From: JBDSTZ01 sp039927975
GTDB lineage: Bacteria > Pseudomonadota > Gammaproteobacteria > Burkholderiales > Burkholderiaceae_D
DNA: 7,348 bases
Assembly: GCA_039927975.1 (NCBI GenBank)
Contig: JBDSTZ010000086.1
Span: 1 to 7,348 of the forward strand
Direction of reading: 5' to 3'
Positions 5,183-7,348 of this stretch are shown piece after piece. The notes beneath the pieces are model-generated. The model was given only the letters and a program-made list of their open reading frames with translations, had not been told where the DNA came from and made no database searches. Within the stretch, counting starts at the first letter, position 1. Each line of letters begins with the position of its first letter. The translations under genes and the position numbers were made by a program.

Positions 5183-7117
5183 TCAGTCGCTCTCGTCGGT
5201 CAGTGACTTGACCCGGCGCGCCGAGTCGATCGGCAGGCAGCGCCATGGTTCATACACGGCAGCCGTGCCCCAGCCGAGGGTGAATCCAGGCTGAAAACAT
5301 ACCTCGCCATGGGCCGTCTGGCTGGTCGAAATCACGGCGATGTTCGCGCCAAGCGGAAAACTCGTGTGGTATTGATCGAGCGCGCTGGCGCTGTCCGGAC
5401 GGAAGCGCACCACCAGCTTTCCACCCTTGGGCAGCGTCCCCTCCCAGCGCACCTTCACGCCCACCAGCGTCTCCAGCGAGCCGACCCGGACGAGGCTTCC
5501 CCGCAAACGCGGCAAGGTGGCGATCCAGGCCGCGTGCGCCCGCTCGAGTTCCTTGAGCCGGCGCGCGTAATCGTCGAACACCAGGTCGAGGTCGAATCCG
5601 CTGAGTTGAAACGCGGTCTGCCACAAGGCGTAACCTTCCAGTTCGCGCGGAAAATCGGCGCGCCCGAGTGTGCGCAGGAGGGTGGCCGGCGCCGCCGCGC
5701 CGTAGCGCCGCACCAGTCGATCGACCACCAGCGCCCCCAGCGGATACTTCAAGTCGCCATCGACCTTGGCCATCAGGTTGGCATAACTGGTCAGGTCGCG
5801 CGGGGCCACCTGGTGGCGCGACGAGATAATCGCTTCCACCAATTCCTCTTTGGACGCGAATTGCGCCTGTTGTTCGGCATCGCGCGCGAGCTTGCCTTCG
5901 ACCCAGTGCGCCAGTCCTTCGTTAAAGACCGTCATGCCATCGAGTTCGCGGGCGTTCTCGCCGCCGGCCAGACGCCGCGCGAACACGTGGGTGGTTTCGT
6001 GCGCCAGTACATCGAGCGAGTCGATTTTTACGAGGTCCATCCGGATCCGGTCGAAGTAGGCGGTACCCGCCGTGTTGTCGATCGAACCGGACAGGTCGAC
6101 GTCGACCGGCCCGCCAGGCTCGACGCCCAGTAGCTTGGCAACCGACAGGAAGGTGTCGTCGGCGCCGTCGATCAACTCGTTGACGCGCGCGCTGTTGACG
6201 GCCTGGTAGGTGAAAGTGTAATGGGTGGTGGCGGCATGCCCGTCGGCCGAGTGCGCGAAGGCGACGGCTTCGTCGCCGGCGCCGGCGCCTTTCTGTGCGT
6301 AAGTGCCGAACAAATAGACGGCGCCGGCGGTCGTGGCGCCTCCGATGAGTATCCACAGCAGCGGCACGCCGAGTCGCGCGGACAGGGTGCGCGAGGCGCG
6401 CCAGGCGCGCCAGCGCGGCAGCAGCGTGCCGGCGGCGTTGAACAGCGCCAGCGCCAGCAGGCCACACAGGATCGCCGCGCCGAGCTGGGTCCAGAGCGTG
6501 GCGGCGGGCAGGCGCCAGCTGGCGCCGACAAAGTGCGGCAAGGTCAGCTCGGTCGGATCGAGCGCCGCGCCCAGGTCCGGCGCCGCCTTCTTGATCAGCG
6601 CGACGGCCACCACCGCCATGGCGAACACGATCCAGGCCAGGTGGCGCAGGAAGCCGAGCAGCATGCCGAGCGTGACGCCGAGCGCGTTGAGCAGGATCGT
6701 CAGCCACAGGTTGGTCCACAACAGGCCGGGGTGGATCTGGTAGTCGAGCGAGTCGCGCGTGACCAGGTGGGTCGCCACCACGATCAAGGTGCCGAGCACG
6801 CCCGGGACTGCGGTCACCACCATCGCGGCGCTGAACTTGGCCAGGTAGACGTCGCGCCGGGTCAGCGGCAGGCCGTCGAGGAAGGCCAGGGTGCCGTCGT
6901 CGATTTCGCGCACCAAGAGGCCACTGCCGATGGCGAAGGCGAGCAACAGCCCGATGAAAGCGTCGAGCCAGGTGACGCTGTCGAAGGTCTGGCCGAGGGA
7001 CTTCAACTCGGAGGGGATGGTCAGCACGGTGAACAGGTGCATCAGTTCAAGCGCGAACACCAGCACCAGGAAGGGACGCTGGGCGCGCAGCTCCTTGCGC
7101 AGCAGGCCGCGCATCAT
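5183..7117 (-). CDS. ABC-2-type permease fused to a periplasmic gluzincin-like metallopeptidase domain
   Basis: 644 residues from ATG 7117 to TGA 5183. The frame extends to 7285, but that stretch is arginine-rich and atypical, and ATG-ATG at 7117/7114 begins the cationic MMRGLLRKELRAQRP that typifies ABC-2 permeases. About seven membrane segments follow (near 15-33, 50-69, 95-116, 133-154, 158-176, 208-229, 251-271). With a positive N-terminus inside, an odd number puts residues 272-644 in the periplasm. That part holds LAH373-E374-T-T-H377 and, 22 residues on, FNE400GLAHWVEG: an HExxH plus EGLA arrangement like the peptidase MA superfamily (gluzincins), with the third zinc ligand at E400. 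The last 100 residues look beta-rich, with C607 and C627 possibly paired. Permease-M1 aminopeptidase fusions are known; this one has a shorter peptidase region. The ATPase partner is not in the window. Its start overlaps the upstream gene by four bases (ATGA). Confidence 0.85.
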   Translation of the reverse strand: MMRGLLRKELRAQRPFLVLVFALELMHLFTVLTIPSELKSLGQTFDSVTWLDAFIGLLLAFAIGSGLLVREIDDGTLAFLDGLPLTRRDVYLAKFSAAMVVTAVPGVLGTLIVVATHLVTRDSLDYQIHPGLLWTNLWLTILLNALGVTLGMLLGFLRHLAWIVFAMAVVAVALIKKAAPDLGAALDPTELTLPHFVGASWRLPAATLWTQLGAAILCGLLALALFNAAGTLLPRWRAWRASRTLSARLGVPLLWILIGGATTAGAVYLFGTYAQKGAGAGDEAVAFAHSADGHAATTHYTFTYQAVNSARVNELIDGADDTFLSVAKLLGVEPGGPVDVDLSGSIDNTAGTAYFDRIRMDLVKIDSLDVLAHETTHVFARRLAGGENARELDGMTVFNEGLAHWVEGKLARDAEQQAQFASKEELVEAIISSRHQVAPRDLTSYANLMAKVDGDLKYPLGALVVDRLVRRYGAAAPATLLRTLGRADFPRELEGYALWQTAFQLSGFDLDLVFDDYARRLKELERAHAAWIATLPRLRGSLVRVGSLETLVGVKVRWEGTLPKGGKLVVRFRPDSASALDQYHTSFPLGANIAVISTSQTAHGEVCFQPGFTLGWGTAAVYEPWRCLPIDSARRVKSLTDESD

Positions 7118-7348
7118 GGCAGCGCCCAGCGGCGCGCCGACAGCCGCACGGTGCAAGCGAGCGCCGGGACATACTGTTCGACGGCGGTGTAGAGCCGGGT
7201 GCCGGCGGCGAAGGTGGCCGGCAGCACGCCGGGACCGCGCGCGTCGACCCGCTCGGGCTGCTCTTCCGCAAGCTCGGAATCCCACGGGTTGAGCTCGAAG
7301 TAGCGCACGGCGAACGGCGGCGCCACCGTTCCCGCCGCGAGCGCGTAA
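7114..7348 (-). CDS. C-terminal end of an unrecognised protein, cut by window edge
   Basis: The last 77 codons of a gene entering from the right edge (first full codon at 7347-7345) and ending in TGA at 7114. Codon use is typical of the window, unlike the arginine-rich overlapping frame. A GTG at 7326 could be an internal start, but the frame is open upstream of it, so I treat the gene as partial. The visible part includes FAVRYFELNPWDSE, GPGVLPATFAAGTRLYTAVE and an Arg-rich end (VRLSARRWALP). I do not recognise the family. The stop overlaps the ATG of the permease-peptidase (ATGA), which indicates translational coupling. By analogy with other ABC-2 operons it could be the ATPase or a second membrane or accessory subunit, but no ATPase motif is visible in this fragment. 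Confidence 0.7.
   Translation of the reverse strand, partial: YALAAGTVAPPFAVRYFELNPWDSELAEEQPERVDARGPGVLPATFAAGTRLYTAVEQYVPALACTVRLSARRWALP

Noticed and set aside
5309..6133. Plus-strand open frames opposite the permease-peptidase, including 6221-7192
   Set aside because: Repetitive R/Q/H/A-rich translations without domains, antisense to a well-supported gene.
7118..7285. Upstream extension of the permease-peptidase to 7285
   Set aside because: The extra 56 residues are arginine-rich and overlap the codon-typical frame of the preceding gene; ATGA coupling at 7117-7114 is more natural.

Overview
The window is GC-rich (roughly two thirds G+C by eye, with strong G/C preference at third codon positions). 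All six protein genes I can support lie on the minus strand. Codon use, gene families (a MerR regulator with a WERRYG helix, a DUF1348 protein, a secreted GH43 enzyme) and a short interspersed repeat family all fit a soil or water betaproteobacterium, most likely of the Massilia/Duganella type (Oxalobacteraceae). That assignment is inference from general character; no marker gene is present.

Layout from right to left, the direction of transcription: (i) 7348-7114, the C-terminal end of an unrecognised protein, overlapping by four bases (ii) 7117-5183, an ABC-2-type permease fused to a predicted periplasmic zinc-metallopeptidase-like domain (HETTH plus a downstream NEGLA glutamate); (iii) a 160-base gap with a perfect 7+7 bp operator-like inverted repeat at 5068-5090; (iv) 5021-3342, an exported glycoside hydrolase family 43 enzyme with a C-terminal beta-sandwich domain; (v) a 62-base gap with a strong stem-loop that overlaps the ribosome binding site of (vi) 3279-2815, a DUF1348 (NTF2/SnoaL-like) protein; (vii) 2814-2102, a gene-free stretch of about 710 bases holding three copies of a short repeat, an orphan plus-strand terminator, and AT-rich inverted repeats; (viii) 2101-905, a HupE/UreJ-family membrane protein with a signal peptide and periplasmic N-terminal domain; (ix) a 250-base gap with the promoter and possible 11-bp-spaced operator of (x) 654-1, a MerR-family regulator cut by the window edge.

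The window does not read as one pathway. The GH43 gene and the DUF1348 gene are close enough to share a transcript, and the permease-peptidase is translationally coupled to the unknown gene before it. The hupE-like gene has no urease or hydrogenase neighbours here. The most unusual items are the permease-metallopeptidase fusion, the Shine-Dalgarno-occluding hairpin before the DUF1348 gene, the repeat/terminator cluster at 2531-2782, and an eight-base C tract inside the hupE-like gene. No CRISPR array, tRNA, rRNA or insertion-sequence transposase was found.
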